A stretch of DNA of 64,000 nucleotides. It comes from Blastomussa wellsi. Taxonomy: Eukaryota; Cnidaria; Anthozoa; Scleractinia; Plerogyridae. Both the position numbers and the translations under genes were made by a program. Below the pieces are notes generated by a model. The model did no database searches, was not told the DNA's origin, and saw only the letters and a program-made list of their open reading frames with translations. The stretch is from NCBI GenBank assembly GCA_947652115.1, contig OX393567.1, forward strand, positions 20,187,568 through 20,251,567, read 5' to 3'. Position 1 is the stretch's first letter, and the number at the start of each line of letters is the position of its first letter. Below are positions 1 to 12,200 of this stretch, piece by piece.

Positions 1-3000
1 GGTTTTCATCTTTCGTAACCGTATTTTTGTATATATATATTTTTGAAGTAAATTAAAACACTACATGAAATTATTTATTATCCATAGAGAAATTAAAAGT
101 TCTGTTTTCATTGAATTTTGCAACATGCCCGTTTTTTAGCAGCGCAAAGTTTTCTCCGTTTGAGAAATGCTTCCATTTTTTCAGCGTTGTATATTCAAAC
201 TCTGAGATGAGCGTTTAAAAATGAAAGAAGAACACTTGATCTCTCTCTCGTCCTCAGATCTCTTGTTTCTTTTGGTCACGTGGTCGGTGAGGGCGGATTT
301 TAGTGACGTTTTGTGCGTTGTTATCCAATATGGGACAGGAACACGAGGTCTTTTGAAGGTAGTCAAGGTTACTCGTCGTGTTATTGCACCTGGGTGTTTT
401 TTCACTGACCGAGGGCTCACTCAGAAGCGATCAATACTTAAGCGTTAGGCGTTGCTAAAGCTGGACTAGATTTAGTGAAAACTGAACGTGAAACAATAGT
501 TGTAAAAAGAGGATTTGTCAATTTACATTTTAATGGATTTCTGCGTGAATAAAATAACATTGAATTAAAAGTATTAAAGTTGTGAAGTCAACGTGTTTTT
601 ACCAGAATTTATGTTAACAGCGGTTACAATTCACATGTGACCGATCCTCAGAACAAAACTTCGACAAAAGTTAAGTTTTGGTTTGTCGATCAAAAAAGTC
701 CAGAATATATTTAAAATTGTGTTGTTGGAATATTAAAATCTCATTATAGAGGTTAGATTTAATAATTGGTATATTACAACAGTGGATAATGTTGCTGGCG
801 TGCTATGATTGGCTTTTCAAACATGGGATATCCTTCGCTTTTAACCTCCGAGCAACTCGTGAGCTAAGAAATGGTGTTGAATAAATTGAAGTAATCATTT
901 TTGAGCCTTACTATCTCACTGTTTTAGTATACACTAAAACAACTATTCAACTCAGTGTCGGTTGCTAGTGATGGATATTTTTAGCGGTCGGTAAATATCC
1001 CCCGCTAGCCACCTCCACTTCGGTGAATATTTTTTCATTTCATACATACTGAGCGAACGACTGTGAAAATACATCGTTCGTCCAATCAGAGACACGAACG
1101 ATAGTACTTCACAGTGGAGGGCAACAAGCGCGCGGCTTTCAGTAAGAAAAAATTTCAGTACATATGAAATGAAAACATTACACCATGGGAAGTGCTTGAG
1201 CGATTTTTATTCACTCGTTGCTATGCATCAAAAAACTCGCTCCTGCGCACTTTCCATGGCATAGTCTCTATCTGCTATTCACGTGATTTTGTAGAAAGTA
1301 GGCTCCACCAGCGTGTAATAGCAGGCGAAAAGAATCGAAGCTTAGACCCCCCCCCCCCCCCCCCACATTCACGCCCTGTACCGGCTGTCATGAATATAAA
1401 GGTCAGTGCCTCTTCTTCAAGGTGAGTGTAACGCTATTTACCGAAAAAGTTTCCATCCAGTGGATAGCCTAGTTTGTTTTGCCAATACTTATACACCAGA
1501 TAGTGGCTTATCCTGTCGGCCCTTAGGGGCATTCTGCAAAAAAGGAAGGAATAAACACGTGGTTCATTGATGGTTACGTCATTTCTTGGTGGCGCAACCC
1601 CTCCTAAGAAAAATTCTGGATTCGCCCCTGAACCTTTGAACAACCGGGGCCAAGTCGATTCACCGTCGTATAAGCGGTCGCCTTGAGCCTTAAGTCAAAA
1701 GTTAACAGGATTTTAGTTAACAATTATTGGACGAGTTTTGCGGAAACCATAACTTACATGTAATTTGTTTAAGTTTTGCACAATTACCTTTTTGAACCGT
1801 CTGTGTTCTTGATGAAGTAATAGCTGAGACAAAACCATAACTTCACATTCGATAATACGAGCTACTATTTAATAGTCTTTACGTAATTCTCCTTATTTCA
1901 AATAATTCCAAAGGGAAGCTTTCGTTTTCTTCTTTGTATTTCTGCTGTTTTTTATTCTAAACAATACAAGTTCTCGCAACCGGGAAAACAAGTTGACATT
2001 TTTCTCGGAATCGGACACAGCTACGCATGAGAAGATTATTATTGGTAGCAAACTCAATATTGGACGCTGATGCGCATGAGCAGATCATTATTCGTAGGCA
2101 GTTATTTGTAGGTCACGTAGTAGGGTCTGGGCCAATGAAAACGAAGGAAAAAATGAATCGGATGATAATGCTGGATATATACAGCTTTTCTTTTGATCGA
2201 CACAATGACCATGTGACCATCGGCTTCTCGTGACGGCAATGGACCTACACTGAAGTGTGGCTTTTAAAATGGCAACAATACGGCAATCATGTATAACGTT
2301 TCTTTTCGACTGAAAGCGAAGTAAAGTTACTTTATGATAAGGCAGCAAGCTTGGATAAAGGTAAGGCGATCACAGGAAAATTAATCGGTGAGTTGTACCG
2401 ATACTCGAAACCAAGACTGACATATCTTGCCAACAGGTCTGCTAACAGTCCCGGTATCATGTTTTAGAGATGTATTTGTTGCGTTAACAGGATTCCGAAA
2501 ATTGCGGTTACAACCCGAACCAACTGATCATCAAAATTATATTCAGTTTCGACATCCACCGAAAGGAGGGCAAAAGATAATTTTCCTGGCTGTTTATTTT
2601 GCTCGAATACTCGACCAGGTTCAGTTTAACCGTTGACTATATTGTAAAATATTTTCACAAATTTTCTGTTGGTTAATTTTAAAATTTCAAAAACCAAACG
2701 ATTGCACGAGTGAATGGCAATTTAATACGGTCAAGATTTCAGTCAAAAACAAGTTTCTCACTCATTCCACCAATTCATTGCCGGCCTTTCTTTCGTTCAG
2801 TTTTCGCTCCCCAATATTGGTTGTTTTTGCGGCACAAAGTAAGGCGACTTGTTTTCAGTGCAACCTCAAACTGAACGTAGACTAAAAGTCAACATAACGT
2901 TCGGCTGGACTAGAATTAATTTCTGTTATGTTAGCCTTTGAGCCTTTGACGTGTTATGAATTACCCAGCTGTTTAATGACTCTAATTTAGATATACGAAA

Positions 3001-3284
3001 ATGGTTCTCTTGTCCATTCTAAAAAGACTTTTATGATGGTCTTAACTGGCATCAGAAGTTGCTGTTTGCATCGACGGATATCAAGAATGGATATTTTATA
3101 AAGATTGGCATTTTTGACGTTGAATTAATTGCGTCACTAGCGCATTTGCAATCGCTTCACGTTCGTTGTCCCTGTTTCTGACAGTATTTTAATAGTTTAA
3201 ATAATTTTAATACATGTGTTATATATTACACGTACACATGCTTAGACCAGGAACAGCCTAATAACTTTCATGAGATAGCCTACA
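1..3284. other. Left flank with no supported gene
   Basis: I see no exon chain or recognisable protein here; the open frames are short and lack family signatures. Notable content is an 18-base run of C at 1347-1364. At about 900-1110 there is a repeat-like stretch. It contains a hairpin-prone TTTTAGTATACACTAAAA and two related TCGTTCG/CGAACGA sites. Confidence 0.5.
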
Positions 3285-3530
3285 ACACCCCTCTGTAACA
3301 GACCCACTGGAACCCTACCCAGTGAATTATTTTCCCCTACCCAGCGGAAATTTAGTCTCCACAGTACCCAGTGAATATTAACAGTAACTGTGTGGTATGA
3401 CCCAGAGTAAATTGTTTGCAAAGTAAAACAGAAAACGAGCGGACCCAGTGGGAAATTAGCGAACCCGGTGACTTTTTCCCGAAAACCCAGTAAAGATAAA
3501 GATTCCAGTGGGTCTGTTACAGAGGGGTGT
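3285..3530. mobile_element. 246-bp MITE with long terminal inverted repeats
   Basis: The left end begins ACACCCCTCTGTAACAGACC and the right end is its reverse complement, with the inverted match extending about 28 bp inward. The sequence CCTACA flanks both ends directly and looks like a target-site duplication. The interior repeats CCCAGTG-like words and encodes nothing. A truncated relative with the same left end occurs at about 53954-54010 (ACACCCCTCTGTAACAGACC again). Confidence 0.8.
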
Positions 3531-4483
3531 CCTACAGGCCCCTGGTGGGGCTTTGAGAGGAAAAATATATATTCGGCAGGCCCGTAGGAACGAATTTGGA
3601 AGTGAGGGGGCACTACAGTTTCAGGGGGGATAATTTTTTGGATGGGCCGAAGGCCCATCCCCTGTATGGGGGTCCGGGGGCATCCTCCCCCGGGAAATTT
3701 TCAAAAATTAGACGCGCTCTGGCGCCATTTGGTGCATTTTGGAGTCCCTGGCGAGGTGATATTTGTTGACAAGTTCGAGCGAACTTAAAGCATTTCAGAT
3801 CCATATTTATTGATATCCGTTCTAAGAGAGATTCACATGTGTGAAAAACGTATGCCGCAATTTCTGCGCTATTATGATTCAGTGAACACCGAAGTTAATC
3901 TAACAAATTTATTTTAATTTTCCGTTTTCGTTCGAAAACAATTTCCATTCAAAAACGTTCTCCAGAAGACAAAAATTGTTTTCTCGAGGTTACACTTAAC
4001 GCCGTTTTAATGTACTTTGAAAACGTTAAGGTTTTGCTGCCGCAACTGCCCACTGCTGCAGAAATGACAGAATCACTATCCTAAAAATAACTATGATTAA
4101 AGTAAATGAAATTTGACGGATTGCACAACAAATTGAAGTAATAATAAGTGGGACTTAAATTGTTTGACCGAAAAGTCTCAGTCATAACAGACTGTTGGCA
4201 TTTTTAACAATACCATGGCATCAGCATAACATCCGATTAACCCTGGCCTGAATAAACATTGGTACATTGTTTTTCATTTGAGAAGTGCATAGACATGTCA
4301 CGAAGTCTCTGCAGCGGGGGCAATTTTTCCTAAGTTATCATGAAAAAATAACTATTAACATTTTAGATAATTTGTTATAATTGCCTACCTTTTTATACAA
4401 TAATCCACAGCGAAAGGATAAAATATCGACGGCGAGATCGTTGATTAAAGCAGCCAAATAGAAGGAAGCAACTGAAATAGTTG
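3531..4483. other. Intergenic DNA with a GC-rich repeat fragment
   Basis: At about 3600-3780 lies a GC-rich fragment with GGGGGTCCGGGGGCATCC followed by CTCCCCCGGG. A related C/G-rich block appears at about 5258-5330 (GGGGGGGCACGGGCC). These look like pieces of a dispersed transposon. I see no gene in this stretch. Confidence 0.45.
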
Positions 4484-4491
4484 TTAGCCGA

Positions 4492-4966
4492 GGCTAATTT
4501 CCGTTTCGTAAACGGTCGGTGCCATTTTTAACGGTCGATGCCATAATTGGTAACCAAGCTTTTCGGAATGGACGATGCTATATGCGCTCTAGTTTAGGCC
4601 TGGACTAGGTCGAAACTGGTGATAGACTAATACACACTTACCAAATGCTTAATTGTTCAATTTCAGACTGGTCTGCTTGCGGTTAGCTTTATTTGTTGGG
4701 TGGGGCAATACTATAAGTAAAATATATATACTAAGAAAGTCTTGTTTTATAACGAAATTTTGTGAGGATTTGGCGGATTGGCCTGGTAGTGTAGTGGTAG
4801 TGTACTGGTGAAATAGGGATGTTGGCTTGTCAGAGGTTCAGGGTTCGATTCTTGTCGTTGACTAACAATTTTTCTTTTTTTGTGGGTAAAAAAATTCGAT
4901 GATAGCCCAAAAAAAATTCTAAGTGTCGAAAAAATGGCATCGACCGTTTACGAAACGGAAACGTGC
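4492..4966. mobile_element. 475-bp MITE with 8-bp target duplication and internal tRNA-like segment
   Basis: The direct repeat TTAGCCGA sits immediately outside both ends (4484-4491 and 4967-4974), the length expected for hAT-type insertions. The terminal inverted repeats share TTTCCGTTTCGTAAACGGTC and continue TGCCATTTTT. Inside, about 4775-4862 resembles a tRNA or a tRNA-derived SINE head. It has an A-box-like TAGTGTAGTGGTAGTGT and a B-box-like GGTTCAGGGTTCGATTC. No transposase is present, so the element would be nonautonomous. A second, interrupted copy in opposite orientation is at about 15410-16262. Confidence 0.75.
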
Positions 4967-4974
4967 TTAGCCGA

Positions 4975-7946
4975 CCATACACGTGGCAGAGAGAAGTTAG
5001 ATATTAAATAAAATTAACTTTATCCGCCATGAAGGGTAACGCAATCCTCCTGGCATTAGATAAGAGTCTGATAAGCAAAGGCTGGCATCTAGTTATATAC
5101 GCTTCCAGGAAATGTTATTATTTTTTTTAAAAAAAAAGAAAAATTTGAGCTTAAAAACCTTGAAACCATATTTACTCACAAAATATGGCATTTTCGTTTC
5201 TACTTCTTTAAATCATTACGTACATTATGTCTAATTCATGTCACACTTTCTACAAAAAAGTGGGGGGGCACGGGCCCCCCGGCCCCCCCTACTCCTACGG
5301 CCCTGTTCGGCGAGCGAAGGCAATTCCGCTCGCTTCGCTCTCGCCAAAATTCTGCACCGGAGAGTCTGCCATGAGATCGCGATCGATTCGTCGAACGCAG
5401 CAATGGAAACCAGCTTTCAACAATAGTAATCATGCTTCGCTGATCGTATAATTAATCTAACTACTTTTGCCGATGTAATATTAAAAATATTAAAATGTGA
5501 CCAGCTTCGTCCTTGTGGTTGAACGAGTGGAAAAAGCGGGTGCATGACCATACTCAGCTGTTTTTCCAAGAAAATAATTGATTGTTTTCTTCAATGGGTT
5601 TCCCGGAATTTTTATCCGTCATGCAGATTTAATTTCTGACAGTGACACAGGCGATTTGTTGCTCAGATTCATTTGCATATCATGAAAATTGCAGACAAAA
5701 CAAAGTCGGCAAAGTTTGCTGCTTTTCCTTCGCACAGGTTAAATCAGTCAAATTTCATACCGGGATACTACCTAGAATATGCCCAACAGTGATTTGATCA
5801 TTATTACTGTCAGAACTTTAATTTTATGAGCATAAATGGATTGGAGTTGTCGCTCTGTTGTTTCGCTTTACGGGCTAAAACAAACGGAGCAAGATATTCT
5901 CAAAGATATAAATTGTTTAAAAGGTGAGTTTAAATCATTTAAATGATCGATCGCCTTAAATTAAAATTAGCCATAGCTTTAACTGAAGATTGCTTTTTAA
6001 AACTGCTACTAGGAAAGGTTTTTATATGTGTGAAGCTCGCGGCTTAATTGGAGTCTTGAACAACGCCAGTGTATGCCGGTAGCCTTCTGCGACTTGATTA
6101 CGTTGTTACGGAGCTTAACATAATAACCCTCCTCTTCTTTGTGCTCAATAGAAACATTTCAGCAAGTTATCGGGACTAAATTCTAATGCGGAATAAAAAT
6201 CCAGGAACGATACAAATGAAAAGGAGCTCCAACAGAGGTTGAAGCGAAGGGAATTGGGGAGTGTAGGGTTGTTCGAGGCGCTCAGATCGCTGGAAGCTGC
6301 ACATTGAGCGTGAACTCATGGTCGCGAACGGAAGTTGATTTTTTGTTCTTCCCGTCGCTCCCCAAACATGGCTCAATCGTAATCGGAGTCGGAGTCGTGA
6401 AGCGCAAGCGATGTAGTTAAAATCAAGCCGTCGGAGTCCTAGCTTTTATTTAATTGCTCTACATTCTTCCTATTCATTCTATAGCCTTACCGAAGTGCTC
6501 AATATGTGTTCTGTGTTCTATGTGTGTATATGTGTGTACCGACGTAAACTTGTAACTATTTCTATATTGTTAAACCTGGCTGCCTTCCCTTTTTAACTGT
6601 CAGCCTCAGCCATTTTCCTCAGCCATTTTCACCATCAAATTTATGGAAATTGATGGTGAAAAGTAATCTTCTTGCATCGCTCGACCCCTCCGCGGGTCTC
6701 TTTCGTTTCGACACGCTCCGCGTAAAATGTAATAATGAAACTCTCGCATGTAAACAGTAACAAAGGCAAAATGAAGTGCCCTGATTTGAAATCTGATGAA
6801 GGCTGTCTTTCCACTCCTATTTGCACCGTCCAGATTTATTACAATTGTCCAATGAAAGCTTGGGAAAAGCTTGCAAGAAATTTTTTTTCGGAAGTTATAG
6901 AGTCTTCATGATTTTTTTCTATTTTTTTCCTTGCATGAATTTTTGCTTTTTGCCCACCCCCGCCCATCACTTTTCTAATTGTCCGTCCCTTATCTATTGT
7001 TTCCACACCCAATGGTATTTCCGCTTCAACGAGGTGCTGCTGGACCCAAGAAAATGGAAAAGTTCTGATTATTCCGACTCCTATTTCGTTGTGCTTGTGA
7101 CGAGTTTCCATACAGTTTAATTTCCATTTTCATTAGGTTGTAACCGCTCTTACGGCTCCGCTTACGACTCCGACTCCGTCGCCAGTGAAAACCAGGCTTA
7201 ACATTATTCATCCTGATCATGGTCTGTTAAGTTTCCGCTCAGACGTGAACCTGTTCATCTGCGGAGTCGATGTAAAATCTGTGGAAACCAGCCCTCTGTT
7301 TTATTTTGTATTGCAGGCCTTGACACGGAACCACCAAAGTTGGCCTGAAATCGTCTCACATGGCGGATCCCAGGTAGGACTTTTGGGCCGCTAAGTCATA
7401 ATGACGACAATGGTCGTGTTTGATATTATATCATTAATACGTTGCTGTTATAAGGTAACCTTGACACGACGTCGACAAAAGAAATTATCTTGTGTCGAAA
7501 TTAGGGTTGAGAGGCCGGGTATAGTTGGGAATTTGAAAGTAATTATCGCCCCGTAGGCGGGACTTTTGGCCGTTTCAGTGGACTTTCTAGCAGCATTTTA
7601 TTGAAGTTTAGTGATTTTTTTGACCACCCACAAACGCCCCGGGATAGGGCTTTTGAAGAAAAAAAAACATTCCCGCCCTCTGGGGGCCTATTCGCCTATT
7701 CCCGCCCTCTGGGGGGTGGGGGGCTGTCAAAGGGCCCTTTGGGCCATCTCATGTAACGGATTTCACGAAAGACAAAAATACAAAACAAAACAAGAATGGA
7801 TAACAAAACAGAGTGAAGTTGTATTCACACACACTCATTAAAATTCCTCTTCCTCTAAAAAAGTGAAAATCGAATCCTTTGCCAAGTTTTACAAGTGAGT
7901 TTGAACACTTTTCTAGCTTCCTCCCTGAGACTCGCTGTTCAGGAAT
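4975..7946. other. Intergenic DNA, repeat fragments, one possible first-exon motif
   Basis: No gene is supported. At about 6985-7050 there is a segment also found at about 51978-52030 (CCAATGGTATT.CCGCTTC.ACGAGGTGCT), so it is a dispersed repeat. At 7360-7373 an ATG codes for Met-Ala-Asp-Pro and runs into a clean donor, GTAGGA. This looks like a typical first coding exon, but its phase does not fit the first TPR exon, so I do not join it. Confidence 0.4.
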
Positions 7947-8276
7947 CATGTTCATATTTAGAGATTTGACCACTTTCTTCTCTTTCCTTCTTATGAGGAA
8001 CACAGAAATATAATTGATCCTCCTGATAGGCAGCAGGTCTCGTCAGGGAGGGGGAGGGGGGCATGACCTGGAGTGTACATTTCCCATACCAAGTCTGTGA
8101 GTCAAACTTTTCATGTTCATATTTAGAGATTTGACCACTTTCTTCTCTTTCCTTGTTATGAGGAACACAGAAATATAATTGATCCTCCTGATAGGCAGCA
8201 GGTCTCGTCAGGGAGGGGGAGGGGGGCATGACCTGGAGTGTACATTTCCCATACCAAGTCTGTGAGTCAAACTTTT
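7947..8276. repeat. Tandem duplication, two 165-bp copies
   Basis: Copy 1 is 7947-8111 and copy 2 is 8112-8276. Both begin CATGTTCATATTTAGAGATT and end GTGAGTCAAACTTTT. They are nearly identical, differing at a C/G in the CTTCTTATG/CTTGTTATG word, so the duplication is recent. It contains no gene. Confidence 0.9.
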
Positions 8277-8874
8277 ATTCACGTAAATTTATAAGACCTA
8301 TCCTTGCCACGTATTTTTTACCAAATAATCATCTGTAAGATTCATCAACTCGCCGTTCGTTTATATATCTGATAAAGGAATGGACCGATTTCAATTAATT
8401 CAATTAATTCGGGCTTGCAGATAGCAGATAACTAGCAAGTTAAAAACCATCTGAGCTATCATGCGATCGGCAAGATTTTCCTTCGACCGCAAGCAAATGT
8501 CTAAGTGTTTTCTTCAACTTTAATATTCATTTGTAAATCCGTCTGAGTTCTTTAAAATACAGGAGAACTTTGCTTGCTAATATCCATTATTTTGTACTTG
8601 ATTATTTCAGTTCTGTGTCGTTCGATGCTCTGCCGTTTTCAATACCACCGGTTTGTATAAATATATAGGATATATAGAGAATAGGGAAGCATCTCAGTAG
8701 CGTTTACGTGGTTCATTACTTTGAATGCCTCGTATTTGCAAAACAACAGCTGTTTTGAGTAGGGCCGGAATATGTAGTTTTAAAAGGCAGTACAACAACA
8801 ACGACAATAACTTTATTTATGTGTCAAAATACTTTAGCATACCTGCCTCTTCCCCTAACAAAGTTCTGGAAGTA

Positions 8875-9018
8875 ATATATTAAACACTCGAGACAGTGTT
8901 TCATCACATTTCCAAACACCGAGAAGAGAGTTGAAAATACGACGCGCAGCGGAGTATTTTTGACGAACTTCGAGGTGTTTGGAAATGTGATGAAACACTG
9001 TCTCGAGTGTTTGATATA
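8875..9018. repeat. Long inverted repeat (hairpin or short MITE) just upstream of the TPR exon
   Basis: The arm ending GTGTTTCATCACATTTCC matches its reverse complement GGAAATGTGATGAAACAC about 60 bp later. The arms are about 45 bp and include CACTCGAGACAGTG. It lies less than 200 bp upstream of the first recognised coding exon. Confidence 0.8.
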
Positions 9019-9211
9019 TCTTCTCAATCGAAACTAAAACTACGGAGAAAACAAAGAAATAAAATCGTAAAAATCTATGCTAATTAAGATCATATTTCCA
9101 AACCACGGTTACGGTTCTGATTTCCTTTGTTTTAACGTGATGAATTATTAATGAGTTTGAGAAATATCGGTCTCTTTCGATAGGCTCTCTTTGGCTCGGT
9201 CCTTGTGTCAG

Positions 9212-12200
9212 CAAACTTTGAGCAAAACCTGAACAACGCTGATCAGTTCATGGTGAGCAAAGACTATAGCACAGCCGCCGCGCTCTATACCGCAGCACTT
9301 GAGCGACTTGGAGTTCCCGCGTCTACTGAGTCGGTGGCTAGTACTCTGTGCAAGCGAGCTGAATGCTTACTTCGTTTGGTTAGTATATTTTGGTTAGATG
9401 TGTGCTAACTGTTATTTTTATTTTTCTGTTATTTTTATATTTTGGTTAGATGTGTGCTAACTAGAGGGCAAAAGAATGCTGACGCGCCGTCAGCAAAAGG
9501 TCCAACACTAAATTGGTCATTGAGTGTTCGTTTTGGACGGGCTAGTTTTGCTGACCAAAAGAAAAATACCCAATACGTCCATATCAGGAACTGAAAAAAA
9601 TAACTCTCGCACGCATTGCTTGCCTATGTATTTATCCTGCAACCAGAAGAAATTCTACAGTTTTCTTTCAATGTGACCCGTCTTTGCGGAGTCTCTTTAG
9701 GGACACTGTATCGTTGAAGGACGATATAACCAAACTGAAATCAAGGCTACGGCAAAGGGGCTAAGTAGTACTACTGGACAATCAATGATTTCGTTCAGAG
9801 CTAGTCTTATTAGGAGAAGAACTATAACAGACAAGTCAAATAGTTTTGCGTCTAAACGTTTATTTTCTGTGTGATATTACAAATACAAAGAAAACGGTGT
9901 TTTAGCAGCAATTTATGTAAATGAAAGTCACGAAAATTTAGAATATCGTCCCAAATCTTTTGGAGAAATTTTCTGACTATTTATAGCATTCAAAAGTTAC
10001 GAAAAGCTGTGCATCATTTGTTCCACGACCGAGTCATGAGGGGCGTGGGTCTATTCCTGATATGACTTCACAAACTGATTTGCATGCATGTTTACAAAGA
10101 CTTGATGCGATGCAAATCAGTTTGTGACGTCATATCAGGAATAGACCCACTCCCCTTATGACTCGGCCGTGGAACAAATGATGCACAATTTTTCGCAACT
10201 TTTGAATACTATAAATAGTCAAAATTTGGTGAAAAGGAGAAACGAAATGTGCAATACGTTTCGAACTGGTGCAAAGGCTTTTTAGCGAAAAAATATTTTG
10301 GGGTTAGGTGCACTTTAAGCTTCGCAAAATTGAAGCCCGACCGGTTAGCTCAGTTGGACGAGTGTCAGTTTACTGTGGGGGAGGTCTCAGTTCCCAGACC
10401 GGACCAGCACTCAGCCGGAGGGTCTTAAAGCAAAATACTCGGCGTATTAGCAATCATAGTATTGCTAGAGGCCCGAGGGTAAATAAGGGTACTATGGCGA
10501 TGATGATGATGATGGTTATGATCCATTACTTCTATTTTTCTCCGAGAATTTCCCGAATCTCCCGATTCCCGGCGAAACCGTCAGACTCCCGAAAGAATTC
10601 TGCATTTCTCCCGAAACAGGTATTCTCGGAGTTGACACCCCCGTGAATTTATATTCGAGGTCTACCTCTTAGTCATGTGTTTTCCATTTCAGAATTACGT
10701 GCAACAAGCTCTGCGAGATTGCGATGTTTGTAAGTACAGAGTATAAATCGTAACTGATGAATAAAAGGGGTATCTCTTTCGGTTTCGATAGCTTAATGCT
10801 TACTTGGGCTGTCGTAATTACCGCACTGTACACGCGTTGTATACAAGTTATCTTGTGCATGCCATAATGTTTGCTACGTCGGCGAAATTCTTGTCATTTT
10901 TCTACGAGCATTCGTGATAATCTCTCTTCTGACGTGTTTCAAACAGCCACAACCTCGAAAACTTGCCGTATATACTGTTCCACAGATTTCTTTGAAATCC
11001 GTGATTCTGCCTCCACGAAATTTCAGCTTAAACTCAAGGAGGTTATGTGCATTAACTGGGAAAATCTCAATCTAAATCGAGTGACAATTGGAATTGACTG
11101 ATACATAAAAGTAAATTGCCCTGTTAACCCGTGTTAAAATTTACTTACCACTGGCTTGCTTTTCACTGTATAGCTAAGAACTTGGTTGGAGCTGAGAACG
11201 AATACATGGCGTTTCTATGGTTACGAGGTCTAGAGTTACAAGGGGAAGTACAAGAAGCTTTTGTTCATGCTGTCATATACAAAGCGCTTGATCCTCAGGT
11301 AGTTAAAATTCTTCCGTAACAGGACAATGTTGAATAACAAGGAACTCAAGCGTAATATCAAGCGTTTATAATGAGTTGCGAGGTCTTGGACGCTCTTTGA
11401 AAATAACTATTAGTTGAAAACAACTAATTGATAAATATAAACGGTTGCGTTTTACTGATCCATCGAGATTCCCCAGTGACAAACTGGTGTTGAGTGGAAT
11501 CATTTTTCCTGTGGCATAGAAAACTGGCTTTTTTTCCCTCATTTATGAAGATGCATTGAGCATCGTACCCAGTTGCTGTGTCGAGTTGCCGCACACCCTT
11601 TCAATCGCTCACATATCTTTATTTTGGAATCTATAACAAGAAAATAATAGTCAAGATTTTCCACTTACCCTATCTGAAATTTACTCGCTCACGACGGGCA
11701 TACAGACGTATTTTGCACGCGCCAGCTAGCATGCCGCTTGCCATTCTGATCACGATAAATGAAAGGCATAGTTCTCCTGTTTGTGCTTTGTATGCGTACT
11801 TGGTTCTCCTATTTCTATAGGTATGGGGCTCCGCTCTGCGGCCCTTCGGGCGGCCGAAGCTCCGTTACTATAAGGATCTCAGGCCCGGTTCAGACGCCGA
11901 ACTTTTCATGAGTCGAACTCAATTCGAATTTGGTCGACCCATCTTACGCCTGTTGATTCAGACGCCGTTCTTTTTGGCCGTTCCTATAATTTAATTGTTC
12001 CAGTAAAACAAGTCAAAATAATGCAAAATACGTTATAATAATTTGTGCATTAGAATCAGCACCTGAAAAGCACGGCGTCTGAATCAAAGCCGTTCCAAAG
12101 GCGTTCCAAAGACAAAATTCTCGACCAAGCCAGGCGGGAAGAACGGGTGAGCCGTTCCAAATTGATTCAGACGCCGATCTTTTTATGTTCTTAGTTTTTA

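Noticed and set aside
5227..5451. Overlapping Gly/Pro-rich open frames on both strands
   Set aside because: They are caused by a GC-rich repeat fragment with runs of G and C.
7360..7373. ATG exon Met-Ala-Asp-Pro with a good donor as exon 1 of the TPR-HELZ2 gene
   Set aside because: It ends in phase 2, while the acceptors in front of the TPR exon (9184 and 9212) need phase 0 or 1. It could still be used through an unseen intermediate exon.
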